Positions 44,064 to 53,220 of a stretch of DNA of 64,000 nucleotides are shown here, one piece after another (position 1 is the stretch's first letter; each line of letters begins with the position of its first letter). The position numbers and the translations under genes are program-made. The notes beneath the pieces are model-generated. The model was given only the letters and a program-made list of their open reading frames with translations. It was not told the DNA's origin and did not search any database. Location: positions 744,001 to 808,000 of the forward strand of contig NZ_AP023176.1 in NCBI RefSeq assembly GCF_013426895.1. Reading direction: 5' to 3'. This DNA comes from Paraburkholderia largidicola (lineage in GTDB: Bacteria > Pseudomonadota > Gammaproteobacteria > Burkholderiales > Burkholderiaceae).

Positions 44064-45737
44064 ATGAACACACAGACTCTCATCGAGCAATACGGACCTC
44101 GTGAATCCATGGAGTACGACGTCGTCATCGTCGGCGGTGGACCGGCGGGCTTGTCGGCGGCGATCCGGCTCAAACAGCTGGCGCACGAGCGAGGCGCCGA
44201 AGTCAGCGTGTGCGTGCTGGAGAAGGGCTCCGAAATCGGTGCGCATACGCTTTCGGGCGCCGTCATGGACCCACGCGCGTTGCAGGAACTGCTGCCTGAC
44301 TGGCGCGAACGCGGCGCGCCGCTCGATGTGGCCGTGACGGAAGACCGCTTTCTGTTCCTGTCCGAACGCGGGGCGAAGCAGGTGCCTAACTGGCTTCTTC
44401 CCGATAACTTCAGGAATCACGGCAACTATGTCGTCAGTCTCGGTAACGTTACGCGCTGGCTCGGGCAACAGGCCGAGGAACTGGGCGTCGAGATCTTTGC
44501 CGGTTTCCCGGCGGCGGAAGTGCTGTACGGCGAGCGCGGCGAAGTGAAAGGCGTGGCGACGGGGAACATGGGAATCGGCAGGAACGGCGAACCGACGGAC
44601 AGCTTCCAGCCCGGCATGGAACTGCACGCGAAATACACGCTGTTTGCAGAAGGTGCGCGCGGCCACCTCGGCCGCCAACTGATGGAGCGCTTCAGTCTGT
44701 GCGAGGGCGTCGATCCGCAGGTCTATGGACTGGGCATCAAGGAGCTATGGGAGATCGATCCGAAGATGCACCAGCCGGGGCTCGTCATTCACACAGCGGG
44801 CTGGCCGCTGCAGAGCGACACCTACGGCGGCTCGTTTCTCTATCACCTCGATAACCATCAGGTCGTCGTCGGCTTCGTGGTGGGTCTCGGGTACACGAAC
44901 CCCTACCTGTCACCGTTCGAAGAGTTTCAGCGCTACAAGACGCATCCGGAAATCCGCAGGTTTCTGGAAGGCGGCAAGCGCGTGTCCTATGGCGCGCGAG
45001 CGATCGCAGCAGGCGGCTTGATGTCGCTGCCGAAGCTCGTGTTTCCCGGCGGCGCGCTGATCGGATGCGAGGCGGGCTTTCTCAACGCGTCGCGTATCAA
45101 GGGGAGCCACGCCGCCATCGCGACGGGAAAGATGGCCGCCGAGGCGGCCTTCGACGCGTTGCGCAGCGCACGCCGGAACGACGTGCTAGCCGCCTATCCC
45201 GAAGCGTTCGGGCGGTCCTGGCTCAAGGAAGAACTGCACCGTGCGCGCAATTTCAAGCAATGGATGAGCAAGGGGCTCTACACGGGGACGCTGATGGTCG
45301 GCGTCGAGCAGAAGCTGCTTGGCGGACGCGTGCCGTGGACCTTGCATCACCGTCATTCGGATCACGAAAGGCTGAAACACGCATCCCGATGCAAGGAGAT
45401 CGTCTATCCGAAGCCGGACGGCAAGCTGACTTTCGACCGGCTGTCTTCGGTGTTTCTGTCGAATACGAATCACGAAGAGAATCAGCCGGCGCATCTGACG
45501 CTTCGAGACGCATCGACGCCCGTTCGTGTGAACCTCGACAGGTTTGCCGGGCCGGAGACGCGCTTCTGTCCTGCGGGTGTGTATGAGTTTGCAGCGGATG
45601 CGGACGGCAGGACTTCGCTCGTCATCAATGCGCAGAACTGCGTGCATTGCAAGACGTGCGATATCAAAGATCCGACGCAGAACATCGTATGGGTCACGCC
45701 CGAGGGCGGCGGCGGGCCCAATTATCCGAACATGTGA
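44064..45737 (+). CDS. Electron transfer flavoprotein-ubiquinone oxidoreductase (ETF-QO)
   Basis: 557 residues. The FAD site is YDVVIVGGGPAGLSAAIRLK, then LEKGSEIGAHTLSGAVMDPR; FFLAEGARGHL-type motif is FAEGARGHLGRQL. The C-terminal 4Fe-4S cluster cysteines are in RFCPAGVYE and INAQNCVHCKTCDIKDPTQN. It passes ETF electrons to the quinone pool at the inner membrane. ATG 44064 is chosen by family length and the usual MNTQTLIEQYGPRESMEYD start; ATG 44031 is possible. It is divergent from the FAD oxidoreductase operon, and the 254-base gap should hold both promoters, none of which I can place firmly. Confidence 0.93.
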   Translation: MNTQTLIEQYGPRESMEYDVVIVGGGPAGLSAAIRLKQLAHERGAEVSVCVLEKGSEIGAHTLSGAVMDPRALQELLPDWRERGAPLDVAVTEDRFLFLSERGAKQVPNWLLPDNFRNHGNYVVSLGNVTRWLGQQAEELGVEIFAGFPAAEVLYGERGEVKGVATGNMGIGRNGEPTDSFQPGMELHAKYTLFAEGARGHLGRQLMERFSLCEGVDPQVYGLGIKELWEIDPKMHQPGLVIHTAGWPLQSDTYGGSFLYHLDNHQVVVGFVVGLGYTNPYLSPFEEFQRYKTHPEIRRFLEGGKRVSYGARAIAAGGLMSLPKLVFPGGALIGCEAGFLNASRIKGSHAAIATGKMAAEAAFDALRSARRNDVLAAYPEAFGRSWLKEELHRARNFKQWMSKGLYTGTLMVGVEQKLLGGRVPWTLHHRHSDHERLKHASRCKEIVYPKPDGKLTFDRLSSVFLSNTNHEENQPAHLTLRDASTPVRVNLDRFAGPETRFCPAGVYEFAADADGRTSLVINAQNCVHCKTCDIKDPTQNIVWVTPEGGGGPNYPNM

Positions 45738-45781
45738 ACAGCGATGAGCGAGGTTGTCGAATATCATAGGCGACCGGGACC

Positions 45782-46759
45782 ATGACCACTCGCCCGTTCA
45801 CGTCAACCTCGTCAGACTGCACAATCACAATGAAAGCGGCAACCGATGGCGCGAAAGGATATCGCCGGCTGATTCCTTCGATGACCGCACTGATCGAATT
45901 CGAAGCGGTCGCGAGGCTCAGCAGCTTCACGATCGCGGCCGACGAACTCGGCGTCACCCAGGCCGCCGTCAGCCGTCAGGTACGCATTCTCGAAGAGACG
46001 CTCGGCGTGCAGCTGTTTCATCGCGGCCACCGCTCGATCAGGCTCACGCGCGAAGGCGAGGCGCTGTTTGCCGTCGTCGCGGAATCGATGCAGAAGATTG
46101 CGGGCATCTTCGACCGCCTGTCGAGCGGCAACGAAGAACAGGAACTGGTGCTGGCCACGACGGCCGCCTTCTCGCAGTTCCGCGTCCTGCCGCGGCTTGC
46201 AAGGCTCAAGCAGCTGCAACCCAATCTGAAGCTGAGGCTGACGACGCAGATGTTCACCGCCGATCTGCGTCACAACGAAGTCGACGTCGCGGTTCGCTAT
46301 GGCAACGGGAGTTGGGGCGACGGCACGTCGACATGGCTGTTCGACGAAGAGGTGTTCCCGGTCTGCTCGCCATCGTGGCTGGAGGCGCACGGGACGCCGG
46401 AGTCGCTGGCCGATCTTGCCGGCACGGCGCTCATCGACTATGACTCGACATCCGAAGGCTGGCTCGCGTGGGAAGAGTGGTTTCATGCGCTCGGCGCGCG
46501 GCCGCCGAGACTCCACTACGCGCTTCGCTGCAGCCTCTACACCGACGCGGTGCAGGCAGCGCGACACGGGCAAGGCGTGGCGCTCGGCTGGGGGCAGTTG
46601 CTGCACGATCTGCTGGCGAGCGGAGAACTGGTTCGGCTGGAGGTCGCCTCGTTGAAGGTACGCGATTCGTACTTCGCCGTGGTGCGTCACGGCCGCGCGC
46701 TGACGCCTGCGATTCAGGCACTGATCGATTGGCTAGGCGGTGAGAAGGGGAGTAGTTAG
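45782..46759 (+). CDS. LysR-family regulator, GcvA-like
   Basis: 325 residues. LIPSMTALIEFEAVARLSSF, TIAADELGVTQAAVSRQVRI and LEETLGVQLFHRGHRSIRLT show the HTH of the GcvA subgroup, whose members often regulate glycine or other amino acid use. ARHGQGVALGWGQLLHDLLA is the late effector-domain block. ATG 45830 would shorten it by 16 residues and fit the family better. It lies 44 bases after the ETF-QO gene on the same strand and may control the etf/FAD oxidoreductase set. Confidence 0.87.
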   Translation: MTTRPFTSTSSDCTITMKAATDGAKGYRRLIPSMTALIEFEAVARLSSFTIAADELGVTQAAVSRQVRILEETLGVQLFHRGHRSIRLTREGEALFAVVAESMQKIAGIFDRLSSGNEEQELVLATTAAFSQFRVLPRLARLKQLQPNLKLRLTTQMFTADLRHNEVDVAVRYGNGSWGDGTSTWLFDEEVFPVCSPSWLEAHGTPESLADLAGTALIDYDSTSEGWLAWEEWFHALGARPPRLHYALRCSLYTDAVQAARHGQGVALGWGQLLHDLLASGELVRLEVASLKVRDSYFAVVRHGRALTPAIQALIDWLGGEKGSS

Positions 46760-46850
46760 GCGTGGGCGAACGTCCTTACGGCGAACTTGAAATCCTGCGT
46801 CGACTATCCGGGCCGATCGACCTGCCTACAGCTTTCTACCCGGCACCGCC

Positions 46851-46867
46851 ATTACATGATCATGTAA
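46851..46867. promoter_or_regulatory. Palindrome TTACATGATCATGTAA, copy A of the ATTACATGA motif
   Basis: Perfect 16-bp palindrome at 46852-46867. Its centre is about 55 bases upstream of the start expected from the TATAAT box at 46903, a typical activator position. Related motifs occur at 48138, 53759 and 54573. Confidence 0.7.
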
Positions 46868-46902
46868 CGCTGCCGACACTTCCGGGCACCGATCCCGGCG
46901 GC

Positions 46903-46908
46903 TATAAT
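46903..46908 (+). promoter_or_regulatory. -10 box of the fixJ-like gene
   Basis: Perfect TATAAT with a poor -35 (TTCCGG), as expected for an activator-dependent promoter. It lies 102 bases before the ATG at 47010. Nothing else is supported in the 250-base gap. Confidence 0.5.
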
Positions 46909-47009
46909 TTTCTTCCCGGCACGACCGCGTGAGCGTCGCAACCAGCGGCATCATCGCGGGCCGGCTGTCCGAGGTCAGGGGAGGCGCCTCCTGACAACAG
47001 AGGGGTTCC

Positions 47010-47636
47010 ATGGAATCCGCAGGTGAACTGGTCTATCTGGTCGACGACGACGAACGGGTGCGAGACGCACTCGCTGCGTTGCTGCGCGCGAACGGACGAA
47101 CCGTCCACACGTTCGACTCCGGCAGAGCGTTTCTCGACACACCGCGTCAACAAGCCGTGGCATGTCTGATCCTCGATATGCGAATGCCAGACTTGAACGG
47201 CCTCGAAGTCCAGAAGCTCATCAACGCGGACGCTCATATCCCCGTCATTTTCATCACGGGGCGAGGCGACGTGCCATCCACGGTCCTGGCCATGAAGGGC
47301 GGCGCGGTCGACTTCCTCACCAAGCCCATCGACGAAGACGCGTTGCTCAACGCGGTCGATGCGGCACTCGCCAAAGCCCATGTTCTTCGCGCGGAGGCGG
47401 CCGATACCGCGGCGCTCCACGCGCTCTATCAATCGCTGACACCGCGTGAGCAGGAACTCTTGCCGTTACTCGTCAGCGGTTTGCTCAACAAGCAGGCGGC
47501 GGCCGTGCTTGGCATCACCGAATACACGGTCCAGGTACATCGCGGCCACATCATGAGAAAAATGCAGGCAGATTCGTTCGCCACGCTGGTCAGGCAGGCA
47601 GGCAAGCTGCAGCTCGAAACATCGTCGACACGATAG
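47010..47636 (+). CDS. FixJ/NarL-type response regulator
   Basis: 208 residues. The receiver domain (1-125) has the acidic cluster D12-D14, phospho-acceptor D56 in LILDMRMPDLNG, T83 and K105. The LuxR-type HTH (about 140-200) has LTPREQELLPLLVSGLLNKQ and TEYTVQVHRGHIMRKMQADS. The likely partner kinase is the soluble histidine kinase at 55055. Its promoter carries a 16-bp palindrome, so autoregulation is plausible. Confidence 0.92.
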   Translation: MESAGELVYLVDDDERVRDALAALLRANGRTVHTFDSGRAFLDTPRQQAVACLILDMRMPDLNGLEVQKLINADAHIPVIFITGRGDVPSTVLAMKGGAVDFLTKPIDEDALLNAVDAALAKAHVLRAEAADTAALHALYQSLTPREQELLPLLVSGLLNKQAAAVLGITEYTVQVHRGHIMRKMQADSFATLVRQAGKLQLETSSTR

Positions 47637-47692
47637 TCCAAAGCCTGGCGGCAGCGCCAGTTCGTTGCTGGACTCCATGAGCCGGAAAAATA

Positions 47693-48058
47693 ATGTGCGC
47701 GTCCGCGGTTCGAACCGTTGCCGTGATTGATGATGACCAACGCGTGCTGGTCGCGCTCGCCAACCTGCTCGCTTCTGGCGGGTATGGAACCCGGGTGTAT
47801 CGATCCGCCGTGGATTTCTTTTCCGACGGCTACTCGGGTCTTTTGTGCGTTGTCACCGACCTGGGAATGCGGCCCATCGACGGTATTCAGGTGCTCGATA
47901 GAACAGTCCAGTCGGGCGCGGCCACGCCCGTCATCATCATCACGGGTAAACCGAGCGGGCACGCGGACGACTACTATCTGCAGAGAGGCGCCTTCGGTTT
48001 TTTCCGGAAACCTGTCGATGGCGACGCGCTGCTCGACCTGCTGGATAGCATCGAGTGA
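47693..48058 (+). CDS. Stand-alone receiver-domain protein (FixJ-like receiver)
   Basis: 121 residues, receiver only: D13-D15, D56 in VVTDLGMRPIDG, T and K positions conserved (ITGKPSG, FFRKPVDG). It has no output domain. It lies 56 bases after the FixJ-like gene. It may be a phosphate sink or a shuttle for the same kinase, or a remnant of a second FixJ-like regulator; the clean stop after the receiver favours a genuine single-domain protein. Confidence 0.85.
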   Translation: MCASAVRTVAVIDDDQRVLVALANLLASGGYGTRVYRSAVDFFSDGYSGLLCVVTDLGMRPIDGIQVLDRTVQSGAATPVIIITGKPSGHADDYYLQRGAFGFFRKPVDGDALLDLLDSIE

Positions 48059-48137
48059 ACGCGCCAGGGTTTAAGTAAGCCGTTGGGAAACACAGTCTGC
48101 CGCGCGATTTACATCATTCTTCATTGCGGCGACACTA

Positions 48138-48151
48138 CATATTCATGTAAT
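48138..48151 (-). promoter_or_regulatory. Copy B of the ATTACATGA motif
   Basis: Minus-strand ATTACATGAATATG; the overlapping TACAT-N4-ATGTA (48136-48149) is a palindrome like copy A. It lies 64 bases upstream of the predicted start of the efflux operon at 48215. Confidence 0.6.
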
Positions 48152-48214
48152 GCGCGCGGCTTCATCGCCGCGTTATTGTTGCGAATTCGACGCTTTGCCG
48201 GGGGGCTGCACGCC

Positions 48215-48511
48215 TTGAAACGACACGTTCCATTCGCCAATGACTCACACGCAAAGCGTGCAAGCGGGGCAGCGGCGATCGCCACGGTTCTCGTTTCAGG
48301 ATGCGCGGCTTCGCCATCCATCAGCGTGCTCGGCGCGTACTTTCCGGACTGGCTGTTCTGTCTCGTCGCGGGCGTCGCGCTCACGGTCGTCATCCATCTG
48401 ATTGTCAAACGCCTGCGGGCCGAGCGTCTGTTGTGGCCTGCGGCAGTGGTGTATCCCACGCTCGTTACTTTCCTTTCACTTGCGGTCTGGTTGCTGCTGT
48501 TCCAACATTGA
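48215..48511 (+). CDS. YtcA-family small lipoprotein/membrane protein
   Basis: 98 residues from a TTG start with GGGGG nine bases upstream. A lipobox VLVSGCA is near residue 30, followed by two hydrophobic helices (DWLFCLVAGVALTVVIHLIV and FLSLAVWLLLF). YtcA-type proteins of unknown function precede HlyD/FUSC efflux genes, as here. The frame is open upstream to 48083, but a start there would put 44 non-family residues before the lipoprotein signal. Confidence 0.75.
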   Translation: MKRHVPFANDSHAKRASGAAAIATVLVSGCAASPSISVLGAYFPDWLFCLVAGVALTVVIHLIVKRLRAERLLWPAAVVYPTLVTFLSLAVWLLLFQH

Positions 48512-48526
48512 TCTTCAGGTAATGCC

Positions 48527-49579
48527 ATGGCGACAACTGCCAACCGGACAAAGAAGCGCGCATGGCCGGCCATCATCCTGGTCGTGCTGACGCTGCTATT
48601 GGCGGTCTTCGTGATCCGCCAGCTGGAACGCGCGCCTCGCACCGACGACGCTTATGTCTACGCCGATACGATCGACGTCGTCCCCGAGGTGAACGGCCGT
48701 ATCGTCGAATTGCCCGTGCACGACAACCAGGCGGTGAAGCAGGGCGATCTGCTGTTCCGCATCGATCCGCGTCCCTATGAGGATGCGCTGACGCGGGGCA
48801 AGGCGTCGCTCGTGGCGCTCGACAGGCAGATCGAATTGACCCAGCGCACGGTCAACGCGCAGCAGTACAACGCGGAGTCGGTGCGCGCGGCCGTCGAGCG
48901 AGCACGTGCCGCCGCCGCTCAGGCGTCCGATACGCTGCACCGCATGGAGCCGCTGTTGTCGCACGGTTATGTGTCGGCGGAGGACGTCGACCGTGCGCGC
49001 ACCGCGCAACGCGCCACGCAGGCCGAACTCAGCGCCGCGCAACTGCAGGCACAGCAGGCGGCAGCGGCCGTGAGCGGCGTCGATGCGCTGGTCGCGCAAC
49101 GTGCCGTTGTCACGGCGGAGATCTCGCTTGCTGAATTGAACCTCGAGTATGCGACGGTGCGAGCGCCGTTCGACGGACGCATCGTGTCGTTGAAGACGGC
49201 GACCGGCCAGTTTGCAACCGCGCTCAAACCTGTCTTCACGTTGATCGATACGCGCCACTGGTACGTGGTCGCGAACTTTCGCGAGACGGAACTCAAGGGC
49301 ATCAGGACGGGGACGCCCGCGACGGTCTATCTGATGAGCGATACGGGCCAGCACTTCCGCGGCAGCGTCGATTCGATCAGTTACGGCATCGCGTCCGACG
49401 AAGCCGGACTCGCATTGCCCGGCGGATTGCCGCGCATTCAACGCACGCTTAACTGGGTCCACGTGTCACAGCGGTTCCCCGTCAAGATCCGTGTGGAGAA
49501 TCCGAACCCCGAGCTGTTTCGCGTCGGCACGTCGGCGGTGGCGGTGCTGCAACCGGGTAACGACGGCGAAGGCCATTGA
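48527..49579 (+). CDS. HlyD/EmrA-type membrane fusion protein
   Basis: 350 residues. One N-terminal helix (AIILVVLTLLLAVFVI), then the barrel-sandwich motif VPEVNGRIVELPVHDNQAVK and QGDLLFRIDPRPYEDAL, a coiled-coil hairpin (about 85-200) and the second half-motif VRAPFDGRIVSLKTATGQFA. It bridges the inner-membrane FUSC pump and the outer-membrane factor. It lies 15 bases after the ytcA-like gene. Confidence 0.92.
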   Translation: MATTANRTKKRAWPAIILVVLTLLLAVFVIRQLERAPRTDDAYVYADTIDVVPEVNGRIVELPVHDNQAVKQGDLLFRIDPRPYEDALTRGKASLVALDRQIELTQRTVNAQQYNAESVRAAVERARAAAAQASDTLHRMEPLLSHGYVSAEDVDRARTAQRATQAELSAAQLQAQQAAAAVSGVDALVAQRAVVTAEISLAELNLEYATVRAPFDGRIVSLKTATGQFATALKPVFTLIDTRHWYVVANFRETELKGIRTGTPATVYLMSDTGQHFRGSVDSISYGIASDEAGLALPGGLPRIQRTLNWVHVSQRFPVKIRVENPNPELFRVGTSAVAVLQPGNDGEGH

Positions 49580-49588
49580 GAAGCGCCC

Positions 49589-51697
49589 ATGGCCGCCGCC
49601 GACTACTTGCCCCCGATGCCCGTTCTGCTGCGCGATGCAGGCGATTTCCTGTCGCGCGAGCTAGCGCCTTTTCCCGGGCGGCTCAACGTGATGTTGCGCT
49701 GCATGCTGACCAGCGCAATCGTGATCGTCGCTTCGATGGCGCTCGAAGTGCCGGAGCTGCCGCTGTCCCTGCTGGTGGTGTTTTACGTCACGCAGGCGAA
49801 CGTGGTGGTGACGCGGCTGGTCGGCATCATGTTCATGCTCGGATCGACGCTCGCCATTGGTTTGTCGATCCTGCTGCTGAAATTCACGTTCGATTATCCG
49901 TTGCTGCGCATCGTCGTCGCGAGCGTGGTGTTTTTCGGCAGCGTGTATTTGCTGCGCGTGCTGAAGATCGGCGTGGTGTTTTTCATCGTCGCCATCGTCG
50001 TGATCTATGTGCAGAGCTTCGTGGATCAGACCGATCAGGCCGACCTGCTGATTCGCGCGGTGTTGTGGGTATGGGTCGCCGTCAACTACCCGATCGCGCT
50101 GGCGCTCGTGGTCAATACGCTGCTGCTGCCCGCCGAGCCGCAGTTGCAACTCAAGGCCGAGATCCATCGGCAACTCGCGGCGCTGGACATGCGTCTGACG
50201 CAACTGATCGACGACACCGCGAACGTCACGCCGATCACGCTGCCCGCCGTTCAACGAGGCGCGCTGACCTTGCAAAAGCTGCTGCGGTTCGCGACGATGC
50301 GAGACGCACATTTTCGCGAGCATCAGGCGTCGCAGCTTGCGTGCATCGCGACCGTATCGCGACTCTATCGCGGCGCGAGCGAGTTGCCCGATACATGGCC
50401 GGCGCCGTCGCCGGCGCGGCGTGCGATGTTGTCCGAATTGCGGGCGAACGTCAGGGCGCTCGACGAGGCGGTGATGTCGGGCGAACCCTATCGTCACGTA
50501 AGCACCGCGACACCCGAAGAACACCATGCAGCCGACGCGATTCCCGCCGCAGGCGAGTTGCAGCGCGCACTGCATGCGTACGCGGATCTCATCGCGCGCG
50601 GTCCGGAAGCGGGCAAGCCGGCCGCAGCCGAGCCGATGGTGGCGCCCGATGCATGGACCAATCCCGCGTACCTGCGCTTTTCATTGAAGACGCTGCTCGC
50701 CGTGCTGGCCTGCTACGTGTTCTACAACGCGGTCGACTGGCAGGGCATCCACACGATCATGCTGACCTGCGTGATCGTCGCGCTGCCGAGCCTCGGCGCG
50801 TCGACGCAGCGCGCGCTGCTGCGGCTGACGGGGGCCGCCATCGGCAGTGCGCTGGCGCTGTTCATGGTGGTGTTCGTCATTCCACATCTCGACGATATCG
50901 TCGGCCTGCTGCTGATCACGCTGCCCGTTGCCGCGCTCGGGGCGTGGATATCGGCGGGATCGGAGCGGATCGGCTACGCGGGCATCCAGGTGATATTCAC
51001 GTTCTCGCTTGCTGTTCTCGGGCAGTTCGGCCCGACCACGAATCTCACCGAAATCCGCGACCGGATGGTGGGCATTCTGCTGGGCGTCGGCGTGGCGACC
51101 TTTGTGCAGATGTCGTTCTGGCGGGAAGGCGAGGGCGACGTGTTGCGGCAGAGGCTCGCAGCCATGTTGCGCGCGATCGCCGCACAACTGCGCACGCCCA
51201 GCGCAGACGCAGGGGACGAGTTGCCGTACGCGCAGCGCCAGTTGCAGGCATGGGCGGTATTGGCCGATTGCGAGGCGACGCTCGCACGTGTCGCACTCGA
51301 GCCGGGCTGGCAGGAAGCCGAGCATGCGCAATGGACACTGCGCGCGCAAATCGTGCTCGCGCAGGGACGCGAGATCATGCTGGCGGGCGATGCGCTGCGC
51401 AGTGCGCTGGTGTCGCAAGCGGGTGCTGCGAATCCGCAAACGCTCGCAGCCGTGCGCTCGACGCAGGAGCAGGCCTCTGCCGGACTCAACCAGTACGCGG
51501 ACGCGCTTGCGGCCAGCCCGCCCGACGCCCGCGCGCCGCGACGCAGCGAGGTCGCTGCACAAGCCGTCGAAGCAGCCGACAGGCCGCTCGTCGCCGCAGC
51601 GGACGAGCTGTCGCGGCAAGTCGCGGGCTTGCCGGACTGGCGCGCCGAAGTACAGGACGAGGCGTCCATCGCGGCGCCTTCATCACGGCCCATATGA
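49589..51697 (+). CDS. FUSC-family efflux pump (fusaric acid/aromatic acid exporter type)
   Basis: 702 residues. Two sets of hydrophobic helices (about 30-185 and 360-510) are separated by a cytoplasmic region, the layout of AaeB/FUSC proteins. KTLLAVLACYVFYNAVDWQG starts the second half. A long C-terminal cytoplasmic tail follows. It starts ten bases after the fusion protein stop, and its stop overlaps the outer-membrane factor start. It probably exports aromatic or other weak acids. Confidence 0.9.
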   Translation: MAAADYLPPMPVLLRDAGDFLSRELAPFPGRLNVMLRCMLTSAIVIVASMALEVPELPLSLLVVFYVTQANVVVTRLVGIMFMLGSTLAIGLSILLLKFTFDYPLLRIVVASVVFFGSVYLLRVLKIGVVFFIVAIVVIYVQSFVDQTDQADLLIRAVLWVWVAVNYPIALALVVNTLLLPAEPQLQLKAEIHRQLAALDMRLTQLIDDTANVTPITLPAVQRGALTLQKLLRFATMRDAHFREHQASQLACIATVSRLYRGASELPDTWPAPSPARRAMLSELRANVRALDEAVMSGEPYRHVSTATPEEHHAADAIPAAGELQRALHAYADLIARGPEAGKPAAAEPMVAPDAWTNPAYLRFSLKTLLAVLACYVFYNAVDWQGIHTIMLTCVIVALPSLGASTQRALLRLTGAAIGSALALFMVVFVIPHLDDIVGLLLITLPVAALGAWISAGSERIGYAGIQVIFTFSLAVLGQFGPTTNLTEIRDRMVGILLGVGVATFVQMSFWREGEGDVLRQRLAAMLRAIAAQLRTPSADAGDELPYAQRQLQAWAVLADCEATLARVALEPGWQEAEHAQWTLRAQIVLAQGREIMLAGDALRSALVSQAGAANPQTLAAVRSTQEQASAGLNQYADALAASPPDARAPRRSEVAAQAVEAADRPLVAAADELSRQVAGLPDWRAEVQDEASIAAPSSRPI

Positions 51698-53187
51698 ACA
51701 TGAATCAGCGAACGGCTTTGCGTGATGGGCGGTGGCGTCGACGCGCGGTATGCGTGGCGTGGCTATCGTTCGCGTTGTCGGGATGCGCGCTGATCCACCA
51801 CGACACCACGCCCTATACGGAGATTGCCCCAGAACAGATCAATCTCGCGGACGACATCCATCTCGCGCGCGATGGCTGGCCCGCCGCGCGCTGGTGGACA
51901 CGCTATGGCGATGCGCAGCTCGACGCGCTGATCGATCAGGCGCTCGCCAACGCACCGACGATGGTGATTGCGCGCACGCGCGTCGCGCAGGCCCGATCGG
52001 ATGTCGAGCTGGTCAGCGCGGGGACGGGCTTGCAGGTGGTCGCGCTGGCGTTGCTGGATCGCGAGCATGTCTCCGCAAATGGCTTTCTCGGTCCGTTTGC
52101 ACAGAATGAACCGGCGTTGGGGCTGACGGGTCCGTGGTACACCGAAGGCGTCGTCGGGCTGGGCGCAAGCCTGAATGTCGACCTCTGGGGCAAGCAACGC
52201 GCGCAGGTCGCCGCGTCGCTCGGCGTGAGCAATGCGCGGCTCGCGGAGACATCAGCCGTCGAACTCGAAATCTCGGCGGATGTCGCGCAGCTTTACTACG
52301 GCATTCAAACGACGTATCAGCTCATCGATCTGCTCAACGAACTGCACGAAACAGCCGAGTTCGCAGTGCAGGCGCACGAAGCGCGCGCCGCGCGCGGCCT
52401 CGAAGCGCGCACCTTGCTCGAAGAGGCGCGGGCGCAGCAACTGGCCGTCGAACGGCAGATCGTGTCGGCGCAAGCGCAGATCAAGCAGTTTCGCGAATCG
52501 ATGCGGGCGCTGGTCGGCGCGGGCCCCGACGGGCTGCCCGCCATCGAGCCCGTCGCGCTGCCGCGCTCGCAGGCGGCGTTGCCGCCGGCGCTTTCGTATG
52601 AACTGCTGGCCCGGCGCCCCGATCTGCAGGCGATGCGCTGGTATGTCGAGTCGTCGTTCGACCGGATCGATGCGGCGAAGGCGGCGTTCTATCCGAGCTT
52701 CGACATCAAGGCATTCTTCGGCGTCAATGCCTTGCACCTCGCCGACCTGTTCACGCATGCGAGCCAGCAGATCAATCTGATTCCGGGCCTGTATCTGCCG
52801 ATCTTCGACGGCGGCCGGCTCAACGCGAACCTTGGCGGCGCGCGCGAGGGCAGCAACCTGTTGATCGAGCAGTACAACCAGGCCGTGCTCAACGCGGTGC
52901 GCGACGTCGCGCAGACGGGCAACCGTCTGCAGGCGCTCGATGCGCAGACGGAGTTGCAGAAGCAGCGGATCGAATCGATTGCGTTTGCGAGGGACAGCGT
53001 CGAAGCGCACTATCAACGCGGACTGACGAGCCGGCTCGCGGCGCTCGAGGCGCGCCAGCCGGTGATCGCGGAACAGGTTGCGCTGCTGGAACTCAGGGGG
53101 CAGACGCTCAGTCAGGAGATCGCCTTGACGAAGGCGCTCGGCGGCGGCTATCGCGCTGCGGCGCCCGTCGAACTGAAGCCGCGCTAG
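51694..53187 (+). CDS. Outer-membrane efflux lipoprotein, NodT/OprM type
   Basis: 497 residues. Signal and lipobox are AWLSFALSGCALIHHD. Repeated helical hairpins follow, with NVDLWGKQRAQVAASLG, ALSYELLARRPDLQAMRWYV and LYLPIFDGGRLNANLGGARE as family blocks. ATG 51694 overlaps the FUSC stop (ATGA). The frame is open for some 2 kb upstream through the FUSC gene, but that part is not protein-like. It completes the four-gene efflux operon. Confidence 0.92.
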   Translation: MNMNQRTALRDGRWRRRAVCVAWLSFALSGCALIHHDTTPYTEIAPEQINLADDIHLARDGWPAARWWTRYGDAQLDALIDQALANAPTMVIARTRVAQARSDVELVSAGTGLQVVALALLDREHVSANGFLGPFAQNEPALGLTGPWYTEGVVGLGASLNVDLWGKQRAQVAASLGVSNARLAETSAVELEISADVAQLYYGIQTTYQLIDLLNELHETAEFAVQAHEARAARGLEARTLLEEARAQQLAVERQIVSAQAQIKQFRESMRALVGAGPDGLPAIEPVALPRSQAALPPALSYELLARRPDLQAMRWYVESSFDRIDAAKAAFYPSFDIKAFFGVNALHLADLFTHASQQINLIPGLYLPIFDGGRLNANLGGAREGSNLLIEQYNQAVLNAVRDVAQTGNRLQALDAQTELQKQRIESIAFARDSVEAHYQRGLTSRLAALEARQPVIAEQVALLELRGQTLSQEIALTKALGGGYRAAAPVELKPR

Positions 53188-53220
53188 GTTGCGCGAGGTG
53201 GTCCTTCAAAATGCAAACGG

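Noticed and set aside
49576..51693. Upstream 2.1 kb of the open frame that ends in the outer-membrane factor
   Set aside because: The FUSC protein is encoded in another frame here. Only the part from ATG 51694 is protein-like, so no giant fusion is supported.
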